The notes below the pieces were generated by a model. That model had not been told where the DNA came from, searched no databases, and saw only the letters and a program-made list of their open reading frames with translations. A program made the position numbers and the translations under genes. From positions 558,001-622,000 of the forward strand of contig CAZYZX010000001.1 in the NCBI GenBank assembly GCA_964652025.1: a stretch of DNA of 64,000 bases, written 5' to 3'. This DNA is from JAEXOD01 sp964652025 (GTDB taxonomy: Bacteria > Bacteroidota > Ignavibacteria > Ignavibacteriales > Melioribacteraceae). Of the stretch, positions 26,478-35,203 are shown in pieces (the stretch's first letter is position 1; every line of letters starts with the position of its first letter).

Positions 26478-28475
26478 TTAAATTAAGTTTTCGTAAATTA
26501 TTTCTGCCACATCTTTTACTTCTACACTTTCGTTTTTATCAAATGTTTTTAATCCATCTGTAAACATTGTCATACAAAATGGACATGCAGAGGCTATAAC
26601 TTCAGCACCAGTCTCTAATGCTTCTTTTGTTCTGTTTTCATTTACTCTTTCACCAACGGTTTCTTCTAAAAACATTCTTCCGCCACCAGCACCACAGCAA
26701 AAACCTCTATCCTTATTGCGTTCCATTTCCAATAAATTTAATCCGTTTACATTTTTAAGTACTTCTCTTGGTGCATCATATATATCATTATATCTACCTA
26801 AGTAACATGAATCATGGAAAGTTATAGACTTTGCTAAAGTTTCATCTTTAACCTTAATTTTACCTTCTGCTAATAATTTTTCAATTAATTCTGTATGATG
26901 AATTACTTCAAACTTTCCACCAAAATCTGGAAATTCATTTTTAATAGAATTAAAACAATGAGGACAAGTAGTAACAATTTTTTTAACATTGTAATTATTT
27001 AATGTTTCAACATTTTCTTGAATAAGCATCTGTGCTAAATATTCATTCCCAAGTCGTCTCGCAACATCCCCATTACATTTTTCTTCTTCACCTAAAATTC
27101 TAAAATCAATACCCGCTTTTTGCATAATTTTGGCAAATGCAACAGATACTTTTTGCGCTCGCAAATCATAAGAACCAGCACATCCAACCCAAAATAAATA
27201 TTCGGCATTAGAATCTTCTGCCATTGTTTTAATATCTAAACCTTCTGCCCACTTTGCTCTATCAGATGGATTAACTTGCCATGGTGAAAAATTATTTTCT
27301 AAATTTTTAAATAAGTTATTCATTTCACTTGGAAATTCAGATTCTGTAAGTGTTAAATTCCTTCGCATATCAACTATAGCATCAACATGTTCAATCATAA
27401 CTGGGCACTCCTGAACACAAGCTCCGCAAGTTGTACATGCCCATAATTCTTCATCACTTATGTAATTATGAACTAAGGTTTTATTTAATATTTCCTCATT
27501 TTTATTATTTTTTAATAATTCTTTACTTTTTTCTTCTGTTCTATGTCGTATATCAACAATAATTTTTCTTGGAGAAAGTGCTTTACCAGTATTATTTGCT
27601 GGGCAAGCTGCTGTGCATCTTCCACACTCTGTACAAGCAAAACCATCTAGTAAATGTTTCCATGTAAAATGGTCTATATCTGCAACACCAAATATATCGG
27701 TCTCTTCTTCTAAATCTAATTTTTTAAGGGCATATTTCCTGTCCCCAGTCTTGCCAAAGTATACGTTTGGAATAGATGTTATTACATGGAAATGTTTTGA
27801 ATAAGGCAAGAAATTCATAAATGTAAAGATTGTTAAAATGTGTGCCCACCAAAATATTTCATAACTTAATTGTGCTGTTGCAATGTTTGCTTTACTAAAA
27901 AATACGTTTGCTAAAAATTCTGTTATTGGTCTATATTCATAATTACTTAATTTATAGTCATGTATAATAAAATTGGATATATTTTGACCAAACATTGTTA
28001 TTACAACAATCATAATCATTATTAAAATAAATGCTGCGTCAATTTTCCCAGCTTTATCAACATCCAATCGTTTTATATTTAGAACATATCTTCTAAATAA
28101 TGAAGTTAAAACAGCAATTAATACTAATACACCAAATGCATCATGTGTAAATGTTATTAAAGTAAATAATGGTCCTAGAAATTCTAACGAAAAATTTGAA
28201 TAAAAACCTTGAACTATTGTTTCTAAAACAGCAAAAATAAAAAGCATAAAGCCCCAAAATATAAAAAAGTGTAAAGTACCAGCAATTTTATATCTAAGTA
28301 ATTTTGATTGTCCAAAAGCAACTAACAACACATTTTTTATTCTTTCAGAAATATTATCAAATCTATTCTCCCCTTTCCCAAGTTTTAACATAGCTAATTT
28401 TACTTTAAGGCTATAGTATAAAAAACCAAAGGCAGCAATAAATACTAAAATAAACAAATAATTTTTTAATCCCAT
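26478..28475 (-). CDS. Membrane Fe-S oxidoreductase, EtfAB:menaquinone reductase-like
   Basis: This 665-residue protein joins a cytochrome b-like membrane part to soluble Fe-S domains. Residues 1 to about 235 hold about six hydrophobic segments with histidines (His69, His111, His212, His228) able to bind haem. Two [4Fe-4S] sites follow: Cys281, 284, 287 and 291 (CTECGRCTAACP) and CTTCGACVQECP. The rest has two CCG (HdrB/GlpC-like) domains: CPHCFNSIKNEFPDF and CCGAGGGRMF...CPFC. This layout matches proteins proposed to pass electrons from electron-transfer flavoprotein to menaquinone (EMO, FadF-like). An acyl-CoA dehydrogenase gene starts about 950 bp upstream, divergently, which supports a beta-oxidation link. 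etfAB is not in the window. Confidence 0.85.
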   Translation of the reverse strand: MGLKNYLFILVFIAAFGFLYYSLKVKLAMLKLGKGENRFDNISERIKNVLLVAFGQSKLLRYKIAGTLHFFIFWGFMLFIFAVLETIVQGFYSNFSLEFLGPLFTLITFTHDAFGVLVLIAVLTSLFRRYVLNIKRLDVDKAGKIDAAFILIMIMIVVITMFGQNISNFIIHDYKLSNYEYRPITEFLANVFFSKANIATAQLSYEIFWWAHILTIFTFMNFLPYSKHFHVITSIPNVYFGKTGDRKYALKKLDLEEETDIFGVADIDHFTWKHLLDGFACTECGRCTAACPANNTGKALSPRKIIVDIRHRTEEKSKELLKNNKNEEILNKTLVHNYISDEELWACTTCGACVQECPVMIEHVDAIVDMRRNLTLTESEFPSEMNNLFKNLENNFSPWQVNPSDRAKWAEGLDIKTMAEDSNAEYLFWVGCAGSYDLRAQKVSVAFAKIMQKAGIDFRILGEEEKCNGDVARRLGNEYLAQMLIQENVETLNNYNVKKIVTTCPHCFNSIKNEFPDFGGKFEVIHHTELIEKLLAEGKIKVKDETLAKSITFHDSCYLGRYNDIYDAPREVLKNVNGLNLLEMERNKDRGFCCGAGGGRMFLEETVGERVNENRTKEALETGAEVIASACPFCMTMFTDGLKTFDKNESVEVKDVAEIIYENLI

Positions 28476-28483
28476 TTTTGTAC

Positions 28484-29362
28484 CTAATTAGTTATAAAGT
28501 TGTATGTTTCGTTTAATAAAAAATCAAATTTAGGATTGCTTCCATTAAAAGGATGATTTATATCAAATGTATGACTTGCTTTATCAATAATTAAATGTTT
28601 ACTATAATTTTTATTTGTCATATCATAAAGTTTATAGCTTTCTTCTAAGGGAACTGTTAGATCATTGCTACCATGAGCAATAAGTATTGGTTTATTTAAA
28701 TTACTAAGTGCTTTTTGAATACTTAATTTATCATCTTTATTTTTTTCTATATCTTCTAAAAGGCTAACATTTAACTTAAACACCTGATTTGTTCTAGTAT
28801 TAAGTACTTCAACATAACCATCTTTTTTCCATTGTAGCTTCTGCCTTTCAGTATATCTATCTAATTTTGCAATAGAAGCCCATAATGCAATTTTATTTAC
28901 AAGTGGATTATGTGCACAAAATATTGATATTGCACCACCTCTACTATGTCCTAATAATGTCAACTGCTTTAAACTAAATTTACCAAAAACACCTTCGTTA
29001 TATTTTTCTAATAAATAATTTAGCTCAAAAACTTCTCTACTAAATGTATTTTTAGCAAATTTATCCATTTCGGTAAACTCATCTTCCTTATCACCTATTC
29101 CATTAAAAGAAAAATTAAAGGTAATAGTAAAAATTCCAAGTTTTTCGAAATAATTAGCCATATATGGAATAAATCCCCAATCTTTAAAACCCTTAAACCC
29201 ATGAACATATATTAAATGATATTTATATTCATCAGGATTATTTCCATATGTAGAAACTTTTATTGTTTCATTATCAGGAAGAATTATACCAAAATTTAGC
29301 TTCATGTATTTAATATAAAAAAAATCAATTATAAAAATAACAATTTTTTTTAATATTTTCAT
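28484..29362 (-). CDS. Alpha/beta hydrolase
   Basis: A 292-residue alpha/beta-hydrolase with the nucleophile elbow GHSRGG (Ser140), the oxyanion region YVHGFKGFKDWGF near 52-64, an acid in AHGSNDLTVP and the histidine in ASHTFD near the end. It looks like a dipeptidyl-peptidase-like or esterase-like hydrolase of the BAAT/S9 kind; the substrate is not known. The first 20 residues are hydrophobic and could be a membrane anchor; a second ATG at codon 20 is possible and no SD settles it. The gene lies 8 bp before the Fe-S oxidoreductase and is divergent from the acyl-CoA dehydrogenase. Confidence 0.78.
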   Translation of the reverse strand: MKILKKIVIFIIDFFYIKYMKLNFGIILPDNETIKVSTYGNNPDEYKYHLIYVHGFKGFKDWGFIPYMANYFEKLGIFTITFNFSFNGIGDKEDEFTEMDKFAKNTFSREVFELNYLLEKYNEGVFGKFSLKQLTLLGHSRGGAISIFCAHNPLVNKIALWASIAKLDRYTERQKLQWKKDGYVEVLNTRTNQVFKLNVSLLEDIEKNKDDKLSIQKALSNLNKPILIAHGSNDLTVPLEESYKLYDMTNKNYSKHLIIDKASHTFDINHPFNGSNPKFDFLLNETYNFITN

Positions 29363-29425
29363 ACTTTATATATTTTAGTATATATAATTTTATTAGTTTT
29401 TTGTGACATTTAATAAGGATTAAAT

Positions 29426-30577
29426 ATGGATTTTTCTTTTAATGAATCTGAAAATGAATTAAGAAAAATTGTTAAAGATTTTACTGACAAGGAAATAAGA
29501 CCTTTAGCACCTTTAATTGATGAAAAGGAAGAAATACCACGAGAATTAATTGAAAAAATTGCAAATATGGGATTATTAGGTACAGCGTTTCCAGAAAAAT
29601 ATGGCGGTTTTGGATATGGTGAAATTGGTTTCTGTATAGCTCAAGAAGAAGTAACACGCGGTTGTGGTTCAACAGCTACTTTTATTGGTGCTCATCAATC
29701 ATTGGGAATTAACTCTATATATTTAGGAGGAAGCGAAGAATTAAAGCAAAAATATATGCCAGATTTAACAGCTGGTAACAAAATAGCTTCTTTTGCATTA
29801 ACGGAGCCATCTGCTGGAAGCGATACTTTTAACTTAAGCACCTCTGCAGAGTTTGATGGTAAAAATTGGATTATAAATGGCGAAAAATTATGGATTACTA
29901 ATGCGGGTATTGCAGATGTTTTTGCTGTTTATGCAAGAACTAAAAAAGGGATAACAGGTTTTGTTGTAGAAAAAGATTTCCCCGGTATTAGTATAGGACC
30001 AAAAGAAAAAAAATTAGGAATAAGAGGAAGTGTTACTAATGCAGTTCACTTTGATAATGTTGTAGTACCAAAAGAAAACATGATTGGTGAAGAAGGACGA
30101 GGTTTTTTAATAGCAATGCGTGTTTTGGATGCTGGAAGGCTTGGAGTTGGTGCTTGTTCACTTGGTGCAGCTAAAGAATTATTGAAACTTTCTGTTGATT
30201 ATGCAAAAAATCGTTTCCAATTTGGTCAAAGTATTATTAAATTTCAGTCTATACAATTTATGATTTCGGAAATGACATCTAAAATTTACGCTATGGAAAG
30301 TATGATTTATCGTGCAGCTAAAAATTACGAGCTTGGTAAAGATGTTTCTCAAGAAGCTGCTATTGTTAAACTTTTCTGCTCAGAAGCTGTTTCAGAAGTT
30401 GCTGATATTGCATTACAAATTCATGGCGGTATGGGGTTTTCTAGAGATTTACCTATTGAAAGATATTACAGAGATGCTAGAGTTTTAAGAATTTTTGAAG
30501 GAACAAGTGAAATCCAAAAATTAATAATTTCTCGTAAAACAATTAAAAAAAATGGAATTATAGATTTCAATGAATAA
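29426..30577 (+). CDS. Acyl-CoA dehydrogenase
   Basis: The 383-residue flavoprotein oxidises acyl-CoA to 2-enoyl-CoA. Family signatures are ASFALTEPSAGSD (about 125-137), GEKLWITNA and the C-terminal QIHGGMGFSRDLPIERYYRD with FEGTSEIQ, whose glutamate is the usual catalytic base of short/medium-chain members (butyryl-CoA dehydrogenase-like). Chain length preference is not readable. SD AAGGA precedes the ATG. It leads a plus-strand run through hisA, the cNMP-binding gene, uspA, an esterase-like gene and an aminotransferase. The membrane Fe-S oxidoreductase encoded close by on the other strand is a plausible route for its electrons. Confidence 0.92.
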   Translation: MDFSFNESENELRKIVKDFTDKEIRPLAPLIDEKEEIPRELIEKIANMGLLGTAFPEKYGGFGYGEIGFCIAQEEVTRGCGSTATFIGAHQSLGINSIYLGGSEELKQKYMPDLTAGNKIASFALTEPSAGSDTFNLSTSAEFDGKNWIINGEKLWITNAGIADVFAVYARTKKGITGFVVEKDFPGISIGPKEKKLGIRGSVTNAVHFDNVVVPKENMIGEEGRGFLIAMRVLDAGRLGVGACSLGAAKELLKLSVDYAKNRFQFGQSIIKFQSIQFMISEMTSKIYAMESMIYRAAKNYELGKDVSQEAAIVKLFCSEAVSEVADIALQIHGGMGFSRDLPIERYYRDARVLRIFEGTSEIQKLIISRKTIKKNGIIDFNE

Positions 30578-31322
30578 ACTATTAGTAATACCTTCGATTG
30601 ATATATCTAAGAGAAAAACAGTACGTGTTGTTCAAGGCATTCCAGAACTTAATGTAAAGGAATATGACAACGACCCTTTAGAAATGGCTTTAATTTGGCG
30701 TGCTGAAAACGCTAAATGTATTCATATTGTAGATTTTGATGCTATTCATGAAAATTCAACCATTAATCATGATATAATAAAAGAAATATGTAATTCTGTT
30801 ATCGTTCCCATTGAACTTGGCGGTGGTATTAAAAACCTTGATGATGCAAAACGCGCATTCGATTTGGGTATTTTTAGATTAGTTATTGGTTCTTTAGCTT
30901 TTCTTAATCCTAAAGAGTTTATTAATATTTTAGAACATTTTGGAAGTAAAAAAGTTGCTGCAGCAATTGATGTGGTTAATAACAAAGTTATTGTAAGGGG
31001 AAGATCTGTTGATACAGGTATTGAACCAATTGAATATGCAAAACTTTTGGCATCTTATGGCGTAGAAAGAATTGTAGTTACCGATGTTTCTAGAAATGGG
31101 ATGCTTAATGGTCCAAATTTAGAATTATCAAAAAATATTGCTTTGTCTTCTAAATTAAAAATTACTCACTCTGGCGGTGTTTCATGTTATAAAGACCTTG
31201 CTGATGTTCAAAGTTTAAGCTCAGTTGGTGTTGATTCTGTAATTATAGGTCGTGCATTATACGAAAATAAATTTCCATGCCAAAAAATTTGGCGTGTTGC
31301 TGAATCCGGAATTTTTTATTAG
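30570..31322 (+). CDS. hisA: HisA-like phosphoribosyl-imidazole isomerase
   Basis: At 250 residues this is a HisA/HisF-type TIM barrel, closest to HisA, the Amadori isomerase of histidine synthesis. It has VIPSID (Asp11, first catalytic aspartate), ELGGGIKNLDDA, AAAIDVVNNKVIVRGR with the second aspartate, TDVSRNGMLNGPN and the phosphate-loop pieces THSGGVS and VIIGRALYENKF. The conserved RDG of the TDISRDG motif is RNG here. It overlaps the acyl-CoA dehydrogenase gene by 8 bp and no other his gene is nearby, so a paralogue with another role cannot be excluded. Confidence 0.78.
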   Translation: MNKLLVIPSIDISKRKTVRVVQGIPELNVKEYDNDPLEMALIWRAENAKCIHIVDFDAIHENSTINHDIIKEICNSVIVPIELGGGIKNLDDAKRAFDLGIFRLVIGSLAFLNPKEFINILEHFGSKKVAAAIDVVNNKVIVRGRSVDTGIEPIEYAKLLASYGVERIVVTDVSRNGMLNGPNLELSKNIALSSKLKITHSGGVSCYKDLADVQSLSSVGVDSVIIGRALYENKFPCQKIWRVAESGIFY

Positions 31323-31331
31323 GATTTAATT

Positions 31332-31904
31332 ATGAATAGTCAAACGGTTAAAAAAAGTAGCTTTTGGTCTAATTTATTTAAAACTACGCAACAAAAAGAT
31401 AGTTTAGTAAAAATTCTTCAAACTAGCCCTATTTTTAGTGAGCTATCTGAAAAAGAATTAGATTTTATTATTAAAACAGTAAATCAAAGAATTTACCAAG
31501 CGGGTGAATACATTTTCTTAAAGGGTGACCCAGGTTTAGCTTTGTTTTTTGTTTTAGATGGACAAGTTGATATTATACTTAATGATGGAAACAATAAATA
31601 TAAATTAGCAGAACTTTTTGTAGGTGATTTTTTTGGGGAAATTGCTTTACTTGGTGAAGATAGTAGAACCGCAAGCGCTTTAGCTGCAAAAGAATCTAAA
31701 TTAGCCGTTTTATTTAAAAATGACTTGGATGAATTTATTAATAAATACCCAGATCGTGGAGTGAAAATTCTAAAAGGTATTAGTTCTGTTTTAGCTACTA
31801 GACTAAAAAATATGAACGAAGATTTTTTTAATCTTTATTTTTCAAAAATTAAAAGGGAGGACAAAGAAAATGGAAATGATAAAAAAAATTTTAGTGCCGA
31901 TTGA
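31332..31904 (+). CDS. Cyclic-nucleotide-binding-domain protein
   Basis: This 190-residue protein has one cNMP-binding beta-roll (about 30-150). The phosphate-binding cassette reads FFGEIALLGEDSRTASALA, close to the CRP/PKA consensus, though whether it still binds cAMP is not certain. There is no helix-turn-helix at the C-terminus, so it is not a CRP-type transcription factor; it may act through protein contacts. The last 35 bp overlap the universal stress protein gene. Partners of such stand-alone domains are usually unknown. Confidence 0.83.
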   Translation: MNSQTVKKSSFWSNLFKTTQQKDSLVKILQTSPIFSELSEKELDFIIKTVNQRIYQAGEYIFLKGDPGLALFFVLDGQVDIILNDGNNKYKLAELFVGDFFGEIALLGEDSRTASALAAKESKLAVLFKNDLDEFINKYPDRGVKILKGISSVLATRLKNMNEDFFNLYFSKIKREDKENGNDKKNFSAD

Positions 31905-32340
31905 TTTCTCAGATTATTCAAAAAATGCATTAAAGTATGCCGCAGATTTTGCTAAATTTTTTAATGCAAAAGTTTCTGTAATCTATGTTATTGAACCTCT
32001 TGTTTATCCCTCCGATTTTAGTTTAGGTCAAGTTGCTATTCCTAACTTTGAGTTTGATGTACAAGACAAAGCTAAAGAAGAGCTTAATGTTTTAGTTTCT
32101 GAAATTTTTGGTGAAAACGCCGAAAATGAAATTATAATTAAATCCGGAAAACCTTTTATAGAAATAATTGAAACAGCAGCAGAAATTGACGCCGATTTAA
32201 TAATTATCGCAACTCATGGTCACACTGGTGTAGAGCATCTATTGTTTGGTAGCACGGCAGAAAAAGTTGTTCGAAAAGCTCCTTGCCCTGTTCTTTCGCT
32301 TCGAGACCCAATTAAAGGCTTTAAGTTTAGTGGTAAATAA
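31870..32340 (+). CDS. Universal stress protein (UspA family)
   Basis: A 156-residue UspA-fold protein. It begins KKILVPIDFSDYSKNALKYA and has the ATP-binding motif GxxGxxxxxxxxxGS as GHTGVEHLLFGSTAEKVV, ending APCPVLSLR. This identifies the ATP-binding subgroup. The start at 31870 is set by SD GGGAGGA (31855-31861), eight bases upstream. It lies inside the end of the cyclic-nucleotide-binding gene, suggesting coupled translation of two signal-binding proteins. The next gene starts immediately at 32341. Confidence 0.92.
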   Translation: MEMIKKILVPIDFSDYSKNALKYAADFAKFFNAKVSVIYVIEPLVYPSDFSLGQVAIPNFEFDVQDKAKEELNVLVSEIFGENAENEIIIKSGKPFIEIIETAAEIDADLIIIATHGHTGVEHLLFGSTAEKVVRKAPCPVLSLRDPIKGFKFSGK

Positions 32341-33732
32341 ATGAAATATTTACTATTAATTTTGCTATTTTTATATAGTTTTTCTATTATTCTACCCCAA
32401 TCTAAGGTAGAGGGTTTTTATTTAGGTTATGTAAATATTTTAGGTCAAAAAATTACATTAGAATTAGAATTTATTAACTCTGATTCTTCATTTGCTATTA
32501 TAAATATACCATCTCAAGGTGCTAAAAATATTCCTGTTAATAATTTTAAACTCCAGGATGATAACATTTCATTTGAAATATTGCCTCCTCCAAACACTGG
32601 TTATTTTAAGGGTAAAGTTTATGGGGATTCAATTAAAGGTGAATTTTCTCAGATGTCTTTTAGCGGTTATTTCATCTTCAAAAAATCTATTAAACCAGTT
32701 AAAATTTTAGATAGTAGACAGAAAAATTTTGAAGAAATAGATATTTCCTTTAATAATGAAAATATTAAAATTACCGGTACATTATCATATCCTAAAGATA
32801 AAAATAATTTACCTGCTGTAATTTTAATTAATGGTTCGGGTGCCCAAAATAAAGATTCTGAAGTATTTGGGTTTAAACTTTTTGAGGTATTAGCTGATTA
32901 TTTAACTAACAATAATATAGTTGTTTTGAGATGTAATGATAGAGGTGTTGGTGGTTCAACAGGTTCAGTTAGTGAGTCCACCTCTGAAGATTTTGCAAAG
33001 GATATGGTTGCAGCTTATAATTACTTAAAAACATTTCCTTTTGTTAATCCAAAAAAAATAGGTTTTTATGGACATTCTGAAGGAGGAATTATAGCGCCAA
33101 TTGCTGCTTCAGAATTAAATAATGTTGCTTTTGTTATTTTAGTTGCTGTTCCTGGTGTTAATGGATTAGAGATTATTATTAAACAAACCGAATTAATAAT
33201 GAAAGCTAATAATGCAAAAGAAGAAGACATTGACCAGGCAATTATTAAACTTAATAGGTTATTGAATATTTTGAAAGAGAATAATTTAAATTCCCTTAAA
33301 GAAGAGTTATACAATCAAGTATTAGATGAATATAACCTTATGACTGCTGAACAAAAGGCTTCAATTAAAGATAAAGACAGTTTTATAAACTCATTAGTTG
33401 ATTTCAGATTACAACAATTTAATAACAATTGGTTTAAGTTTTTTATTAATTACGATCCACTACCAACCTTGCAAAATATAAAATGTCCTATTTTATTGGT
33501 TTATGGTGGCAAAGATAAACAAGTTGATTATGCACAAAATGGCAAAATTATAGAAGCTTTTTTAAAGCAAAATGGTAATAAAAATGTAACAACTTTATTT
33601 TTTGAAAATGCTAATCACCTATTTCAACTTGCAAATACTGGAAGCCCTAATGAATATGCAGAACTTGATAAAAATTATATACCCGGTTTTTTAGAACAAA
33701 TAACAAATTGGATAAAAAATATAACAAATTAA
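32341..33732 (+). CDS. Secreted alpha/beta hydrolase (esterase/S9-like)
   Basis: The 463-residue protein has an N-terminal signal peptide (about 1-19, ending ...IILPQ) and an alpha/beta hydrolase domain from about 135. The nucleophile elbow is GHSEGGIIAP, preceded by LINGSGAQNKDSE as oxyanion region and NDRGVGGSTG; acid and histidine lie in VYGGKDKQVD and NANHLF. Residues 20-120 form a beta-rich domain of the DUF3887-like or lipocalin-like sort often found in front of such hydrolases. It is probably periplasmic. The substrate is unknown. It lies between uspA (adjacent) and the aminotransferase gene (1 bp). Confidence 0.82.
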   Translation: MKYLLLILLFLYSFSIILPQSKVEGFYLGYVNILGQKITLELEFINSDSSFAIINIPSQGAKNIPVNNFKLQDDNISFEILPPPNTGYFKGKVYGDSIKGEFSQMSFSGYFIFKKSIKPVKILDSRQKNFEEIDISFNNENIKITGTLSYPKDKNNLPAVILINGSGAQNKDSEVFGFKLFEVLADYLTNNNIVVLRCNDRGVGGSTGSVSESTSEDFAKDMVAAYNYLKTFPFVNPKKIGFYGHSEGGIIAPIAASELNNVAFVILVAVPGVNGLEIIIKQTELIMKANNAKEEDIDQAIIKLNRLLNILKENNLNSLKEELYNQVLDEYNLMTAEQKASIKDKDSFINSLVDFRLQQFNNNWFKFFINYDPLPTLQNIKCPILLVYGGKDKQVDYAQNGKIIEAFLKQNGNKNVTTLFFENANHLFQLANTGSPNEYAELDKNYIPGFLEQITNWIKNITN

Positions 33733-33733
33733 T

Positions 33734-35200
33734 ATGACTGAGATAGAAAAATATTTCGAAGATTTTAGAAAAAACATTATAGGTATAAATAATAGTGTTA
33801 TAACCCCATTTGGAGAAAAAAAATTAATTTATGCGGATTGGGTTGCTAGTGGTAGACTTTATAAACCTATTGAAGATAAACTAGTAACCGATTTTGCACC
33901 TTATGTTGGTAATACTCACTCTGAAACAAGCTTTACGGGCAAACTAATGACACGCTCTTATCATTTAGCACATTCTATTATTAAAAAGCATTGTAATGCA
34001 AATGATAATGATGTTATAATAAATGCAGGCTTTGGAATGACTGCTGTAGTTAATAAATTTCAAAGAATATTAGGATTAAAGGTTTGTGAACAGCTATCGA
34101 AATATACTAAAATTCCAGATAATGACCGTCCAGTAGTTTTTATAACCCATATGGAACATCACTCTAATCATACATCTTGGTTAGAATCTATTGCAGATGT
34201 AGAAGTTATTAAACCAACTGATGAAGGATTAGTTGACTATGACTATTTTGAAGATTTACTAAATAAATATAAAAATCGAACTCTTAAAATTGGTTCCTTT
34301 ACAGCAGCATCAAATGTTACAGGTATTCAACCAGATTATCATAAAATGGCTAAAATTATTCATAAACACAATGGATATTGCTTTGTAGATTTTGCAGCTG
34401 CTGCTCCATATGTTGATATAAATATGCATCCTGAAGACCCATTAGAAAAATTAGATGCTGTGTTTTTTTCCCCACATAAGTTTTTAGGTGGACCTGGTAC
34501 TTCGGGTGTCTTAATATTTGATAAAAAATTATACAATCGTAATGTTCCAGATCATCCTGGTGGAGGGACTGTAGATTGGACGAATCCTTGGGGTGAATAT
34601 AAATTTGTTAACGATATAGAAACAAGAGAAGATGGTGGCACACCCGGTTTTTTACAATCTATAAAAACTGCTTTAGCTATTAAATTAAAGGAACAGATGG
34701 GCGTTAGTAATATTTTACAACGTGAAGACGAATTATTAAAAATAACTTTTAAGGAACTAAAACAAATACCTAAATTACATATTTTAGCACAAAATGAAGA
34801 ACATAGGTTGGGGATAATATCTTTTTACGTAGAAGATTTACACTATAATTTAATTTGCAAAATTTTAAATGATAGATTTGGAATTCAAATGCGAGGGGGG
34901 TGTTCATGTGCTGGTACATATGGACATTATTTATTGCATGTAGATCCAAGTCGCTCAAAGAGAATTACAGACAAAATTAACAGAGGTGATCTTTCAGAAA
35001 AACCAGGCTGGGTTAGATTATCTTTACATCCTACTATGACAAATAATGAATTATATTACATAATAGATGCAATTAAACAGATAATTGAATTTGGGAAATC
35101 TTGGGCTAATGATTATACATATTCATTATCTACAAATGAATTTTATCACTATAATGAGCCCAATATTGATAAACTTTATATAGAAAAATGGTTTAGTTAA
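33734..35200 (+). CDS. Class V aminotransferase / cysteine desulfurase-like enzyme
   Basis: A 488-residue PLP enzyme of fold type I, class V. The PLP lysine is Lys249 in SPHKFLGGPG, and HMEHHSNHTSW and DFAAAAPYVDI fit cysteine desulfurase/kynureninase-like enzymes. A cysteine pair in RGGCSCAGTYGH (Cys390, Cys392) lies where SufS/CsdA-like desulfurases carry their active-site cysteine loop. It is longer than SufS (about 405) because of extra segments, and no Fe-S assembly gene accompanies it. A sulfur-transfer role is therefore a guess; the exact reaction is not known. The gene ends 3 bp from the nfeD stop on the opposite strand. Confidence 0.82.
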   Translation: MTEIEKYFEDFRKNIIGINNSVITPFGEKKLIYADWVASGRLYKPIEDKLVTDFAPYVGNTHSETSFTGKLMTRSYHLAHSIIKKHCNANDNDVIINAGFGMTAVVNKFQRILGLKVCEQLSKYTKIPDNDRPVVFITHMEHHSNHTSWLESIADVEVIKPTDEGLVDYDYFEDLLNKYKNRTLKIGSFTAASNVTGIQPDYHKMAKIIHKHNGYCFVDFAAAAPYVDINMHPEDPLEKLDAVFFSPHKFLGGPGTSGVLIFDKKLYNRNVPDHPGGGTVDWTNPWGEYKFVNDIETREDGGTPGFLQSIKTALAIKLKEQMGVSNILQREDELLKITFKELKQIPKLHILAQNEEHRLGIISFYVEDLHYNLICKILNDRFGIQMRGGCSCAGTYGHYLLHVDPSRSKRITDKINRGDLSEKPGWVRLSLHPTMTNNELYYIIDAIKQIIEFGKSWANDYTYSLSTNEFYHYNEPNIDKLYIEKWFS

Positions 35201-35203
35201 TGT

